A stretch of 64,000 bases of DNA from Manihot esculenta (Eukaryota > Streptophyta > Magnoliopsida > Malpighiales > Euphorbiaceae), in NCBI RefSeq assembly GCF_001659605.2, contig NC_035170.2:29244020-29308019 (forward strand), given 5' to 3'. The notes under the pieces are model-generated. The model saw nothing but the letters and a program-made list of their open reading frames with translations, made no database searches and was not told where the DNA came from. Both the position numbers and the translations under genes were made by a program. Of the stretch, positions 24,517 to 36,279 are shown in pieces; the stretch's first letter is position 1; each line of letters opens with the position of its first letter.

Positions 24517-24659
24517 TTTTTTTTTTACCTCCAAATTCATTGTCAGACGCGTCTTTTTGTCTCAGAATAGGCAACGAAATACTAATCTAACGCGTTCTGC
24601 TCTCTTTAACTTCTTCAAGCTCAGTTGCAGTTACACAAGCATTCTTTCATCACTTATCT
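24517..24659 (+). promoter_or_regulatory. Proximal promoter/5' UTR of TNL copy 3
   Basis: Near-identical to 2335-2479, but both TTGAC W-box cores of copy 1 are lost: GTCAAACG is GTCAGACG here and AGTCAACG is AGGCAACG. A T/poly-T run precedes it. The leader GCTCTCTTTAACTTCTTCAA is conserved. Confidence 0.45.
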
Positions 24660-27600
24660 ATGGAGGCTACTTCTTCAACCCCTCCTTGCAAATATGATGT
24701 TTTTATTAGCTTTAGAGGCAAAGATATTCGTGGGGGTTTTCTTTCCCATCTCTTTGATGCTTTGCAGCGAAAACAAATCAATCCTTTCATGGATGAAAAC
24801 CTTCGTAAAGGAGAAGAGATCTCACCTGCTCTCTTGGAAACAATTCAAGATTCTTATGTCTCAATTGTTGTTTTCTCTCAAAATTATGCAGATTCTCCAT
24901 GGTGCTTGGATGAGCTTGTGAAGATACTTGAATGCAAGGAAATTTTAGGACAATTAGTCCTACCAATTTTTTACCATGTAGATCCAACTGATATTCAAGA
25001 TCTCATTGGGAATTTCGGCGAGGCATTTGCGGTTGCTGAGCATGGAGAAGAATTCAAAGGTTGTTTAGACAAGGTGGATAAGTGGCGTCGTGCTCTGATG
25101 GAAATAAGCAATTTATCAGGATGGGATTCAAAGAAAATCAAGTAATTCTGTTGATTTTTTTTACTATTCTTGTTTTTGTTTGCATGTATATGTAATCGTG
25201 TATTATCAATTTACTTAGAAGCGAGTCTAAGCATCTAAGGGTGGTTTGCTTTGACTTACTAGCATTTGTTCTTCATATATATTAGGTCTGAATCCAAACT
25301 AGTTGAGGAAATTGCCAATGATGTTTGCAAGAAATTAAGTCTCATCTCCTCAAGTGATTCTTACAATGACAACTTTGTTGGGATTGAATCACGTCTGAAG
25401 AAAGTGGAATCCTTGTTATGTATTGAATCGAAATATGATAGAAGAGTAATAGGAATTTGGGGGATGGGAGGTATTGGCAAGACAACTATTGCTCTTCAAG
25501 TATTGAATCGAATTATGGATAAATTTGATGGGCACTATTTTGTTGATAATGTCAGAGAGAAGATGAGAAAACAAACACATGTTTTTTTAGATGAAATCAT
25601 TAACCAATTGTTAGGAGAAAAGGATTTACGTGTAAGCACATCTCTGCTACCCCCTTCCACTAGGAGAAGACTTCAGAGTAAAAAGGTTGTCATTGTTTTT
25701 GATGATGTGGATGATCCAAACCATCTAAAGCTTTTAGCAGGAGAGTGTGCTTTGTACCACAATGGTAGTAGAATCATTGTAACAAGCAGAGATAGACAAG
25801 TACTTAAAAATGTTTGTTCTGAGGGATACATATACGAGGTTGAAAAATTAACTGATGATGAAGCTCTTTGTCTCTTTAGCTTGTATACCTTCAAACAACT
25901 TCATCCCAAGAAAGGATATGTGGAAATATCAAAGAAGTTGATAACATATGCTCAAGGTATTCCGTTGGCTCTTGTAATTTTAGGCTCTAATTTGTATGAT
26001 AAGGGGATTGAAGAATGGGAAAGTGAGTTGGAAAAATTGAAAGAAATTCCTGATATGAATATTCAGGCAGTTTTGAGAATAAGTTATGATGGACTAGAAC
26101 GTCATGAAAAGAGCATATTTCTTGATATTGCATGTTTCCTTAAAGGCGAGCCTAAAGATCGTGTTGAAAGAATATTTGAAGGTTGTGGTTTCTTTCCAAG
26201 AAGAGCAATAAGCCGTTTAATTGATAAATCTCTCATAACTGTTTCAAATGGTAAGGTAGGCATGCATGACTTGCTACAACAAATGGGCAAGGATGTTGTT
26301 TGTGAGGAGTCCAAACAACTTGGGACACGCAGCAGGTTGTGGAAATATAAGGATATTTGTCATGTATTGACAAGAGACAAGGTATGGACCAAAAGAATTA
26401 ATGTGCATATTCTTAATTATACATACATATTATTTATATGCAGTTTTAAGAATTAAGTGCGGTGCCTATAATGTTTGTTGTTATTTTCTTAGGGAACTGA
26501 AAATATTGAAGGCATATTACTTGATACGTATGGAAATGGATATTTGGAGCTAAGTCCCACAGCTTTCATGAACATGTGCAATCTTAGATTCCTCAAATTC
26601 TTCAATGTTTCTACATCCGGACCAGGACGAGTGCTTCTGCCTAGTGGCCTTGAATTTCTACCAAAGGAGCTAAGATATCTTCATTGGGAAGGGTACCCTT
26701 TGAAATCCTTGCCAATAAATTTTTGCCCGAGAAATCTTGTAGAACTTCGCATGCCACACAGCAACCTCATCCAACTCTGGAATCAAGAGAAGGTTAGAGT
26801 TATTATGCTGCTTTATAAAATTTAGCTACATTGTGCAAAGTTAATTAGCTTCTTCTAATTTTATTGACGTTTTGATTACAGGCTCTTGAAAGTTTGAAAT
26901 TTTTAGACCTCAGCTGCTCTTTTGAGTTAACTAAAGTTCCAGACTTGTCTAGTGCCCCGAATCTTGAGGTTTTATGTTTGATAGGATGTAGCAACTTGAT
27001 TGAGATTCCTAGCAGCGTTGGCGAGTGTAAATGTCTAAAAGAAATTGATCTCGTATGCTGCTCAAAACTGCATAGTATTCCACAAAGCATCTGCAATTCG
27101 AAATCTCTTACACGCCTTGATATCACAGGCTGTAGGAATGTCAAAGCATTGCCAGAGAACATGGGGGATCTAGAATTGCTGAAGAACCTTTATACATGTG
27201 GAAGTGGAATAAAAACATTGCCATCCTCCATCAATCAATTGAGAAGATTGGAAGAGTTAAGATGTGTGGGATGTAAAGGTTTGACATTGCCTCCTTTGAC
27301 AGGACTGTCCTGTGTAAGGGAAATTGATTTAAGTGACTGTGGTATATTAGAAATTCCCCAGAGTCTTTGGTTTTTAGTGTCATTGGAAGAGTTACATTTA
27401 GGTGGAAACAATTTCAAGACGACACCTGCAAGCATTAAACATCTAACTGAGTTGAAGGAGCTTTTATTAAAAGGTTGCAAGAGACTTAAATGTTTACCAG
27501 AGCTTCCGTCATGCTTAAAAGATTTAGATGCATCAGAATGCACATCTTTGGAATCTGCATCAACTTCATTCCTTTTCTTAGAACATGATGATGAAAAAGA

Positions 27601-28389
27601 AGCAAAACGACTTGAGTTTCGTAATTGCATCAATTTGGATAAGAACGTACATGATAAAGTAATGGAGGATGTATTGAAGACGCATCTGTTAAAACACAAG
27701 GTATGCCTTACTTTCTCTGGTCTTACAAGAATCAACCCTTTTGAGTGTACAATTTTTGTTTATTATTATTAGTTTTCATAAAATAATTTATAATTTCCAT
27801 GGTACAGATTGTTAAGTTATGCATAGCGGGGGTTGAAGTGCCTGAAACGATGAGATATAAGAACAAAAGTGGATCTTCTCTTTCATTCAGACTAGATCAG
27901 GGAAATTTGACTGGTTTTTCTTTATGTGCTGTTTTTGATCCAAAAAATTATTCTCATGATCATATTATATTCAATTGTTGCACAGCCAACTTCATCAATA
28001 AATCTGGACATAGCAGTGAAATTTTCATTTGCGAGGTCCTGTTTTCTTTACATCATCCTTTTTATTCAGAACACGTGTTCCTTTGGAATAAACTGTTGGA
28101 CATGGAAGAGAGTTTCCTTGAAGCTTCCTTTCAATTCAGCATTGCCAGGCACTCATTCAAGCCAACATGTCGTCTGGATCGTGATTACGATTCTATAATA
28201 ATGTGTGGAGTGCATCCTATATTTCGAGAGGATCGTCTTTCCAGAGATAAAAAGAGAAGCAGAATTGAAGAAGATAAGGAAGATGAACCTTCTCTTCAAA
28301 GATTGAAAAACAAGACCGAGAACCTTCGCATTCGCACGATAAATCATCAGGAACAGGAAGAGGAACTTTGTCTTGATGTTGACCATTGA
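24660..28389 (+). CDS. TNL immune receptor copy 3 (TIR-NB-ARC-LRR-C-JID), intact
   Basis: Predicted 1092 residues from five exons with GT-AG borders: 24660-25141, 25286-26381, 26493-26792, 26882-27700 and 27808-28389. TIR (1-161): FISFRGKDIRGG and WCLDEL, with the catalytic Glu at residue 85, so NADase activity is expected. NB-ARC (about 185-500): P-loop GMGGIGKTT at 220-228, FDDVDD, GSRIIVTSRD, GIPLAL, FLDIACFLKG and MHD at 487-489. LRRs (about 527-899) include LEFLPKELRYLHWEGYPLKS and several LxxLxLxxC units. The last exon is a C-JID (post-LRR) domain opening IAGVEVPETMRYKNKSGSS. The tail is basic then acidic (RDKKRSRIEEDKEDE) and could act as a nuclear signal (inference). No stop, frameshift or splice defect was found. 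Each intron has an in-frame stop soon after its donor, so intron retention would give short TIR or TIR-NB forms. Confidence 0.92.
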
Positions 28390-29786
28390 TCAAACTACAT
28401 GAAATTCATTATGATCAATTACTACTATGAAATTATTATCTATACAGCGGTTGCATTGTAAAAATTCTCAAATGTATGGCAATTGACAAAGCAATACAAG
28501 CCAATAATTGCAAACCAAGACAGTTTTGCTTTGCTTTTTGCATGAAAAACTACTACTCATCTACCTTCAAGGGATGAGATATGATCGACGCTGAATTAGT
28601 ATTTTTGTGTATTTTTTAATAATGTTTTCTAATTTTCCATTAACAAATTTAGTTTAATTGAATTAATTGTATGCTATACTGTTAATTACTTTTCTTAAAC
28701 ATCGCTCTAGTGTCACATCAACGCTTATTCATTATTTAGGTTTCGATTGTTTTATTAAAATTATTTTTATATTTAAAATATTTTTAAAAAATTAATTAAT
28801 GAAAAATATTTTTTATAAAAAAAATAAATTATTTCAGGAAAAAAGACTTTTTTTAATATATGTATAAATTTATTAAAATATTTTATTTTTAAATTAAAAT
28901 TAAAAAATTAAAAATGAGTTATTTTATTAAAATATTTTTAAATATAAATTATTTTCACATCTAAAGAAATCTTAGACTTAGATTAAATTCTAGTTAGCAT
29001 TAACTTTTAAATTAAGTATGTAAGCATAATTTATAATAAATTTATTATGAAAAAAATTATGATAAAATTATTAAAACGAAAAATTTTATGATTTTTTTTA
29101 AAAAAAAATATTATGACTTGCGGAGGGATTGAAAAGTCAAGAAATTTATTTACTTTTTTAATAATATCATTATGTTTAGAATATTATGAATTTGAATAAA
29201 TACGATAATTAAACTGTGGAGTTTGAATTTATTTTTTTAAAATAATCTCTTTTATAATTTTGCTACTTTAATAATTTTGAAAATATAATTTTTTTGCCTT
29301 TAAAAAAAATTGATCCAACATTTAAAATCTGTAAATTAATCTATTCATATGCTAAAGAAAAAGATTTTTTTTAATTAATTCCAATTTAATAAATTGCCTT
29401 TACCATAGCTTTAGTGATCTGTCCAATCAATCATTACCACAGAAAATAATTTAGATACGAAAAATATTTTTAATAATTTTTAAAAATCAATTTATTATGT
29501 GTTCTGTAATTATCATTTAAAAAATAAAAATATTAATTAATAGTGTTAAAAAATTCTCAAAATCTAAAAATAAATTATTTTTCTTCAAAAATAATTTAAT
29601 TTTTTATAAAAAATATATTTTTAACACCTTTTTAGTGTTTAAATTTTAAAATATTATTTTAATTATAGCCCATCAAACTAATGTTGATCTAAATTATTTA
29701 AAATTAATATTTTTTACTTAATAGAATTTATAAAACTTTTCCTCTTTATATTTCTCATATTATATTTTTAATATATTTATGCAAAT
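28390..29786. other. AT-rich tail downstream of TNL copy 3 (segmental repeat, copy 3)
   Basis: Very similar to the tails at 6206 and 15652. No gene. It contains the empty MULE target TAGAATTTA (29722-29730). It ends GCAAAT, the same site where the copy-2 tail holds its solo LTR. Confidence 0.7.
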
Positions 29787-30201
29787 TGATGATTGCTAGG
29801 CTTCATCATCGGGAAGAGTTCAGCCCTAATTTGGCAGTATTGATCCAAAGCCTATGAGACTCCCCCGACCGATCGGCCCAACACCCTCAGTTCTGATCTA
29901 AATACATGGAGCGAGCTAGATCATTCACATGCCCAGATCCAGTAAGTAAAAGCTCAGTCCGATGACGTGATTTGAAAAAGAACAGCAAATCCGGTTACTT
30001 CACAACTCTGTCCGCAAGTACGCGGAAGGGAATTAAATGGTCGTCTGGTGTGGATAAGGCGTCTGACGTTTTCGTATGTAGATATTGATAGGGCGTCTGA
30101 CGTTTTCGTACATGCGAATCTATATGACAGAGACAGGTGATACTGTAAAAGAAAGGTTATTATGCGTCACTAACAGACAAGGAGAGAAATAAAAGGAGAG
30201 A
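29787..30201 (+). mobile_element. Solo LTR, Tat-related, 3' truncated
   Basis: Starts TGATGATTGCTAGGCTTCA immediately after GCAAAT, the same insertion point as the solo LTR at 17076, so the two descend from one insertion that predates duplication. Shared blocks include GAAAAAGAACAGCAAATCCG and TTATGCGTCACTAACAGACA. The last ~100 bp of the LTR and the first bases of the right flank are deleted (direct jump from GAGAGAAA to AATTATTTATATC). A 20-odd-bp block (GGCGTCTGACGTTTTCGTA) is internally duplicated. Confidence 0.7.
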
Positions 30202-30590
30202 AATAATTATTTATATCTTTAGTAAAAAATAAATTATATAATCATAAATTTTGGTAAAAATTATTAACGAAAAAATATTATTTAAATATAAAAATTAAAA
30301 TGATAATAAAAATAATGACAGTTAAAAAATAAAAATAGAATAAATATATAGTAAAAACAATATAAATAAATAAGTTAATTTGTGTGTAAAATATCATACG
30401 ACAATATGATAGAAAGAATCTTAGTTAATTATAATTTTGCATTCTTTAATTATAATTTAAAAAATAATGAAATTAAAAAATTTATATATAAAAATATTAA
30501 TAAAATTATCAAAATTTTCATAAAACAACCGAAGGCTTCATATTATCTAACCATGTATAACTTCAAAAATATATTTATTAAAAAAATATT
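30202..30590. other. AT-rich segmental-repeat DNA
   Basis: Matches 13140-13480 and 17580-17990 (TTATATCTTTAGTAAAAA; GACAGTTAAAAAATAAAAA). No gene. Confidence 0.6.
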
Positions 30591-31149
30591 TGATGATCTT
30601 TTTGCTTATGCAAATTACAAAAAATACTTACTTTCGGAGACAAGCATCAAAGAAAATGCCAATACCTTGAACAAGAATGGATTTACAGCGCACTGGATGC
30701 TTTAGAGCACAGTCCAAGGGATTCAAAAGGCCTGAAAATACAGCTCATCGTCCTTCTTGAAGCTGCAGCAGGCCATGCTCAGAGGAGACAAAGAGGACAT
30801 TAGAGAATTTCCATCATCAACAGTACAAACAAAGAAAGGCCTAGCTATTAGAACCTGTAAATGCTGGAATAACTACTTAAAGAACGTCGGCAAGAGATTC
30901 CAAGAAGCACGGGGCAATATTCTGATAGCTGCTACTGTAACAGCATCTATAGCTTTTCAAGCTGGGGTAAATCTACCTCAATTTGAAAAAGACCAGAATG
31001 GAAATATAGCTTCAACTCCTTCTCCTTCTCCTTCTTATCTTGATTATCTCCGGTCAGCTGCAGATTTCTGGGTTTACAACACTGTTTCTCTGATGCTCTC
31101 TCTCATTATTGTTATGCTGATGGTTAGTGGAATCCCTTTCAAAAATAAG
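30591..31149 (+). pseudogene. Ankyrin-PGG copy D, exon 2 fragment
   Basis: Begins in the 3' end of the intron (GATGATCTTTTTGCTTATGC); the acceptor AG is changed to AA (GCAAATTAC versus GCAGATTAC in copy B). It then follows exon 2 with a 2-bp GC insertion near 30688 that breaks the frame. The PGG part is readable from about 30757 (ARGNILIAATVTASIAFQAG, NTVSLMLSLIIVMLMVSG) and stops abruptly at 31149 after SGIPFKNK. It is more diverged from A, B and C than they are from each other, so it is an older copy. Confidence 0.82.
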
Positions 31150-31371
31150 GCTATGTTTTTTTATTTTTCACGGAAAATGCTTTCAAAATATTTTTTTATA
31201 TTTTCTGATATTTAAGAAAAGTATTTTTCTGACTTTTGAAAATAAAAATTTATTTTTCATATATCTTGAGATTATTATTAAAATTTATATATAAATTTAT
31301 TAATAAATTTTATTTTTTAAATTAAATTGAATAATAAAAATTAAATTATCTAGTTGAAAAATATTTTTTCT
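31150..31371. other. AT-rich junction DNA
   Basis: Separates the two ankyrin-PGG copy D pieces. 31160-31260 is unique T-rich DNA; 31275-31365 resembles the AT-rich block near 13460-13540. No gene. Confidence 0.5.
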
Positions 31372-31573
31372 GAATTAGATGCATTGCTTCAACGAGATGA
31401 ACTCATTCTTGATAGGGTCACCATTACTTCCTATCATGAAACTCCCTTGCACATCGCAGCCATGCGAGGTCACCTTCAATTTGCACAAGCACTCCTCAAG
31501 CGGAAGCCCAAACTAGCCGAGGAGTTAGACTCTCTTTGCCGCTTGCCTCTTCACTTGGCTTCTGCAGAAGGCT
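31372..31573 (+). pseudogene. Ankyrin-PGG copy D, exon 1 internal fragment (out of order)
   Basis: Matches codons ~26-93 of the ankyrin exon (ELDALLQRDELILDRVTITS, ETPLHIAAMRGHLQFAQALL, CRLPLHLASAEG) without the start codon. It lies downstream of its own exon 2 fragment, so the gene is permuted. It reads TITS where A-C read TVSS, the same variant as the ankyrin 5' piece at 13978 (TITS), and ends at a copia-type gag piece (GKIILKEKCHSI onward). Confidence 0.83.
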
Positions 31574-31880
31574 TGTGGAAGATTATACTCAAGGAAAAAT
31601 GTCACAGTATTATCAAGAACAAACGACAGAATAGAATGAAACGATATGTTGTTCCATTAAGTTATCTTTTCTTACTTTTTTTCTCTATTTCTTTCTCACT
31701 CAATCCCATTAAGAATTTAACGAGCTTATTATCATTTTCAAAATCAGTCAGTTTTAGCATAACTATAACTGCAGGATGGTAATGGCCTTAACTGATTTTG
31801 ACAATGATAATAAGCTCATTGAATTCCTAATGGGATTGAGTGAGAGTTATGAACATGTTAAGAACAAGATCATACTTAGT
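31574..31880. repeat. Copia gag fragment present as an inverted repeat
   Basis: 31692-31757 and 31786-31850 are inverted copies with a short loop. The right arm on the plus strand reads DNKLIEFLMGLSESYEHVKN, the copia gag/UBN2 motif; the left arm encodes the same on the minus strand. Transcripts could fold into a hairpin of about 55 bp. Mismatches between arms are few. Confidence 0.65.
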
Positions 31881-32720
31881 TAGCCTGCTAACTAGAATTT
31901 TAATTTATATTCTGAACAGTGAACTGATTCTGCTTTATCATGAAAAATTTCTCAAAATGGCCATACATCTTGCAAAATCTACATTGAACTTTAGATCTGT
32001 CTTTAGCCCAACCATCATTTACCAAATGATTAGTTTTCGGGGAAAAAAAACAAGGCAGAAACTTGCCTTTTCCTCCTTCCCTCATTGTTAGAACCTTTTT
32101 TGATTGCTGATCTGGAATAGTGTTCTTATTTCGATCAAAATACTGTTTGGCTTGAAAAGTCCTTTCACTGCTTTCATCCTCCCTCAAATTAGACCTCTGC
32201 TCCTAGCTTGTAATTTGCTAAGTTCACCACATCTTAGTCCGATCACAGGATTCTTCAATAGCGGACACTTTCGGCTCAAACCTAAATGGCAAACTAATTA
32301 GCATTTTCTCCACAACTTTAAAATATAAAAATTACTCCCCGAACAATCTGATCTTGTTCATCAAATCCATCAACTTTGCAGCATATTCTTTTACCATTTC
32401 ACCTTATTTCATCTGAAGCATCTCATATTGTCTTTTTAGAGTGAGAAGCTTAACGGTGTGTTTATTCTATCGCTTTCTTCAAACTCTTCCTTGCGCTTAT
32501 TCCATACTTCCTTTAGAGTTTCACAATTCATAATTCTAGTAAAAATCATATCCGTCAAACTAGCATGCAAACACGTCAAAGGTCTCAGTTTTCTCTTCTT
32601 CAATTCTTCATGATTCTTGATTTGGTTTAGAGTTGGATTAGGACCAATGCCAGGTGGATCTGCTCGGTTTTAGCTACATCCCACAAATTTAAAAACTCTA
32701 AATAATGATTACCCAAATAT
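31881..32720 (-). pseudogene. Copia-type gag (UBN2 plus zinc knuckle) relic
   Basis: On the minus strand 31900-32187 reads MREDESSERTFQAKQYFDRN and then a knuckle (CRFCKMYGHFEKFF), in which the last Cys is lost. Upstream, about 32200-32720, lies degenerate UBN2 sequence (MIFTRIMNCET, KLMDLMNKIRLFGE) with stops. It is the paralogue of the relic at 18185. Confidence 0.72.
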
Positions 32721-33694
32721 GATAATTTTATCCATTAAAAAATGGAGGACCCAATCCCATAAAATTGTTATTAAACAACATTCATTTTCTGTTGCTCTAT
32801 TTTTCAGATCCAAAAATCAGAAATTCACTAGCAAAAGAAAGAAAAAAAAATCATCCTCACAAGTTCGTTAGAAAATTACAAAAGAAAAAAACTCAAATTA
32901 TTTCTCTTACTTTTCATGAATATCTGAAATCTTTTTGTACACAAAAATTACATATAATAATTTTTAAAAGTATCAAAATAAATATTATCATAAATATCTC
33001 ACAAATTGCCAATTTAAAATGACTATATAATTTTTTATAATAATTTATTATTTAATGATATAGAAAGATTAAAACATAAATTAAAATAAAAAGAAAAGTA
33101 TTATTCTTCAACAGCACTTCTTGCTAGTCAAACGAACATGGCTGATATTATTGGAAATCATAGACCCAAATGTATGTAAAAAAATATAAATTTGTGGTAG
33201 AGAAACTGAAGCCGGCTGATTGTGGACAGGGGCAAAGTTGAGTCGAAAAGAAGAAGAAGAGTGTCAGATAGCTACATGCCTGGATAGCAAGTTTTGGGTT
33301 TCTTTCCTTGAAGTTTCTACGGAAAGCGGACCACTAGGTGACGACTTCGATTTAGATATCATTTTCCAGGAAGAGTCCTGTTGGTTTGTCTAGCACGGCA
33401 CTTATTGACTTTGAAGTGACACGTTTGGCCAACCAAATTACGTTTGATTTTATTTTTCTAATTTAAAAGAATACACGGTAAATTTATGAGAAGTTACATG
33501 AAATTTACGCTGTTATTGATAAAATATATCAATTTTAATTTATAATATGAAAATATATGGAAGACAATAGGTGATAAATATTGGCCACATTGGTCATCAA
33601 CTCTCTGTATATATTACCACCGTCATTAATTTCATAAAGAAGCAAAGGCCCTCTAAACAAAAGCCCTCATCACCACCGGCTTCTGTGTATTAGG
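32721..33694 (+). promoter_or_regulatory. Upstream region of ankyrin copy B
   Basis: Same architecture as upstream of copies A and C: AT-rich block, ACGAACATGGCTGATATTAT, TAGCACGGCAC, then GTATATATTACCACC (TATA-like) and a pyrimidine/CCTC leader before TTAGGATGTC. Expression potential is inferred from conservation with A and C only. Confidence 0.5.
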
Positions 33695-35160
33695 ATGTCT
33701 ATAGAGAACCTCAACAACTCAATCGAGCATGACCAGCTCACCATTTATCAAGTATCACTGAGAGGGGATGTAGCTGAATTAGATGCATTACTTCAACAAG
33801 ATGAGCTCATTCTTGATAGAGTCACTGTTTCTTCCTTCCATGAAACTCCCTTACACATTGCAGCCATGCGAGGTCACCTTCAGTTTGCTCAAGCACTCCT
33901 CAATCTGAAGCCCAAACTAGCCGAGGAGTTAGACTCTCTTTGCCGCTTGCCACTTCACTTGGCTTCTGCAGAAGGCTACTCCCATATTGTTAAAGAGTTG
34001 GTAACTGTGAATCCTGATGCTTGCTGGGCACGTGATCAAGATGGAAGAATCCCACTTCACTTGGCTACCATGAAAGGAAGAGTTGCAGTTGTAAAGGAAT
34101 TAGTCAGCGTTTGTCCTGAGTCAATAAGAGAGAAGATGGATACTGGAGAGACAATCTTGCACTTATGTGTTAAATATAATCGGTTGGAGGTTTTGAAATT
34201 GTTGGTAGAAACGGTACGAGATGATGAATTTGTCAGTGCCCCGGATGATAATGGCAATACCATTTTGCACCTTGCAGCCATCCTCAAACATGTGCAGGTT
34301 TGTTGATCTCGTCACTGCTAGCCACATTAACTGGAAAAATAAACCCAAAAGTGATGATCTTTTTGCTTATGCAGATTACAAAATACTTACTTTTGGAGAC
34401 TAGCATCAAAGAAAATGCAAATACCTTGAACAAGAATGGATTCACAGCACTGGAAGCTCTAGAGCACACTCCAGTGGACTCAAATGGCCTGGAAATAAAG
34501 ATCATTCTTCTAGAAGCTGAAGCAGGCCATGCTCAGAGGAACGAAGAGCGCAATAGTAAAGTTCGATCATCAACAGTACAAAGAAAGAGAGGCCTAGCTG
34601 CCAGAACCTGTAAATGGTGGAATAATTACTTAAAGAACGTAGGCAAGAGATTCGAAGAGGCACGAGGCAATATTCTGATAGCGGCTACTCTAACAGCAAC
34701 TATAGCTTTTCAAGCTGGGGTAAACCCACCCCAATTTAATAAAGACCAGAATGCAACTGTAGTTTCAACTTCTTCTTTTTATCTTGATTCTTATCTTGGT
34801 AATTCAGAAACATATTTCTGGTATTGCAACACTGTTTCTTTGATGCTCTCTCTTATTATTATTATGCTGATGTTTAGCGGAATTCCTTTCAAAAATAAGA
34901 TTTTAGGAGTTTTCCTAGTAATTATCATGTGCAGCGCAATCCTATATATATCACAAGCATATTTCTTTGCGGCGGCGTCAAACATGAGGCTGGGAGAAAA
35001 TGGTTGGACTTTGGCAGTGAAAACAGTGTTGTTAATTCCCACTATAATTCGTTTTTTATTGTGGTTTATTATTTTGATACATTTTGCTTCCTTTGTGATC
35101 TGGCTGTTTCAGAAGATCTACCGATGTATTTCTAAATTAATATCGAGTTTATGTTTATAA
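33695..35160 (+). CDS. Ankyrin-repeat PGG membrane protein, copy B (ACD6-like), intact
   Basis: Predicted 462 residues from exons 33695-34297 and 34375-35160 (CAG|GTTTGT and TATGCAG borders, phase 0). Residues ~49-230 carry about six ankyrin repeats (ETPLHIAAMRGHLQFAQALL; LPLHLASAEGYSHIVKELV; IPLHLATMKGRVAVVKELV; ETILHLCVKYNRLEVLKLLV; NTILHLAAILKHVQITKYL). A basic linker (VQRKRGLAARTCKWW) precedes the PGG domain (about 298-450): LIAATLTATIAFQAGVNPP, with PPQ in place of the name-giving PGG, then hydrophobic segments SLMLSLIIIMLMF, VFLVIIMCSAILYI and IIRFLLWFIILIHFASFVIW. Proteins of this layout (ACD6 type) sit in membranes and tune salicylate defence and cell death; that role is family-based. 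It is the only unbroken copy of five in the window. Confidence 0.9.
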
Positions 35161-36279
35161 AGTTTTTTTTTTTTTTTTTTTTTGCTAAGAGATAATTTCT
35201 ATTAATTGTAACTTTTGAGCTTTATGCAATGAAGTTTCTGGTTAGCTTTAATATTTCTTATAATGCGTATAATTAGATATTATTCTAGACCACGAAATAG
35301 AGAATTTCAATGGATCAAAAGTCATAACTTTTATGTATTTTATATCTTCCTACAATCATTGTAACAAAATCTTGTTTAATTTCATTATTGACCATGAAAA
35401 ATCTTTCAAGGAAAAAAATTACTGCTTTTTAAATTAATTCTAGCAATTACATGCAGAAAAACTTAGAATTCTCAAATTTTATTGCAGTCATTAAATTGCC
35501 TTAAACCCATCAAATTTGATTTCTTGTTTATCTTTGATTTGATTGTGTTTTATTGGCAGTTTCATTCAAGACCTCTGAACTTAATCAAGTGCTAGTTTTT
35601 GGAGATCAAAGCAACCACATAAGCAAAAGGCAAATTGGAAATGCTTAGCCTTATTTTCTCTTGCTCTATATCAGAAAATTCAACTTCCCAATCAAGAGAT
35701 GATCCAATCAAAAGGCAAATTGTTTATCTTTGATTTGATTGTTGTGCTTTATATGCATGGATTGTTTTTTTTTTTTTTTTCTAAGTTGCTCACAACTGTT
35801 TTTTAATTTTTCTTTTCAGTTTTTTTTTCTTGGAGACCTCAATATGATATCTACAATATTTTATAATTATTACTGTCTAGAATTAGTGGCCATTTTTTAA
35901 ATTAAAATTTTACTTTTTTCAGGTTTCATTTCTGAAATAGCACATTCACTAACAACATCTATCATCGTTCATTTTAATGGCAAAAGCCCTTTGTAGAAGT
36001 TAAGGTTAAACTGTTTTAGAGTGATTTCATGTTTTGGATAACTAGCAATTAATTTTTTATATCGTTTATAATATTTATGTAAAATTTTATTTTTTCTTTG
36101 TTTAATTCCACTTATTTCCTTTCGTATTGAAGATGTTTTGATTACTGAAAAAAATCATTTTAAGAATAAGTCTTTAATTTGCACTCAAGTAATGATTGAA
36201 CTTGATGGCAAATAGTAGAGTCAATCCTTAGCAAATTTAATTAAAGTGAAAGGAAAAGCTACTAACCTTATTTGTTCGT
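35161..36279. other. 3' flank of ankyrin copy B and unassigned AT-rich DNA
   Basis: The 3' flank matches copies A and C only to about 35232 (poly-T, GCTAAGAGATAATTTC) and then diverges. A TTTATCTTTGATTTGATTG block appears twice (near 35527 and 35728). No gene or element recognised. Confidence 0.5.

Noticed and set aside
30382..30705. 107-codon plus-strand frame before ankyrin copy D
   Set aside because: Begins in Asn/Lys/Ile-rich AT-rich repeat DNA and only runs into a pseudogene piece by chance.
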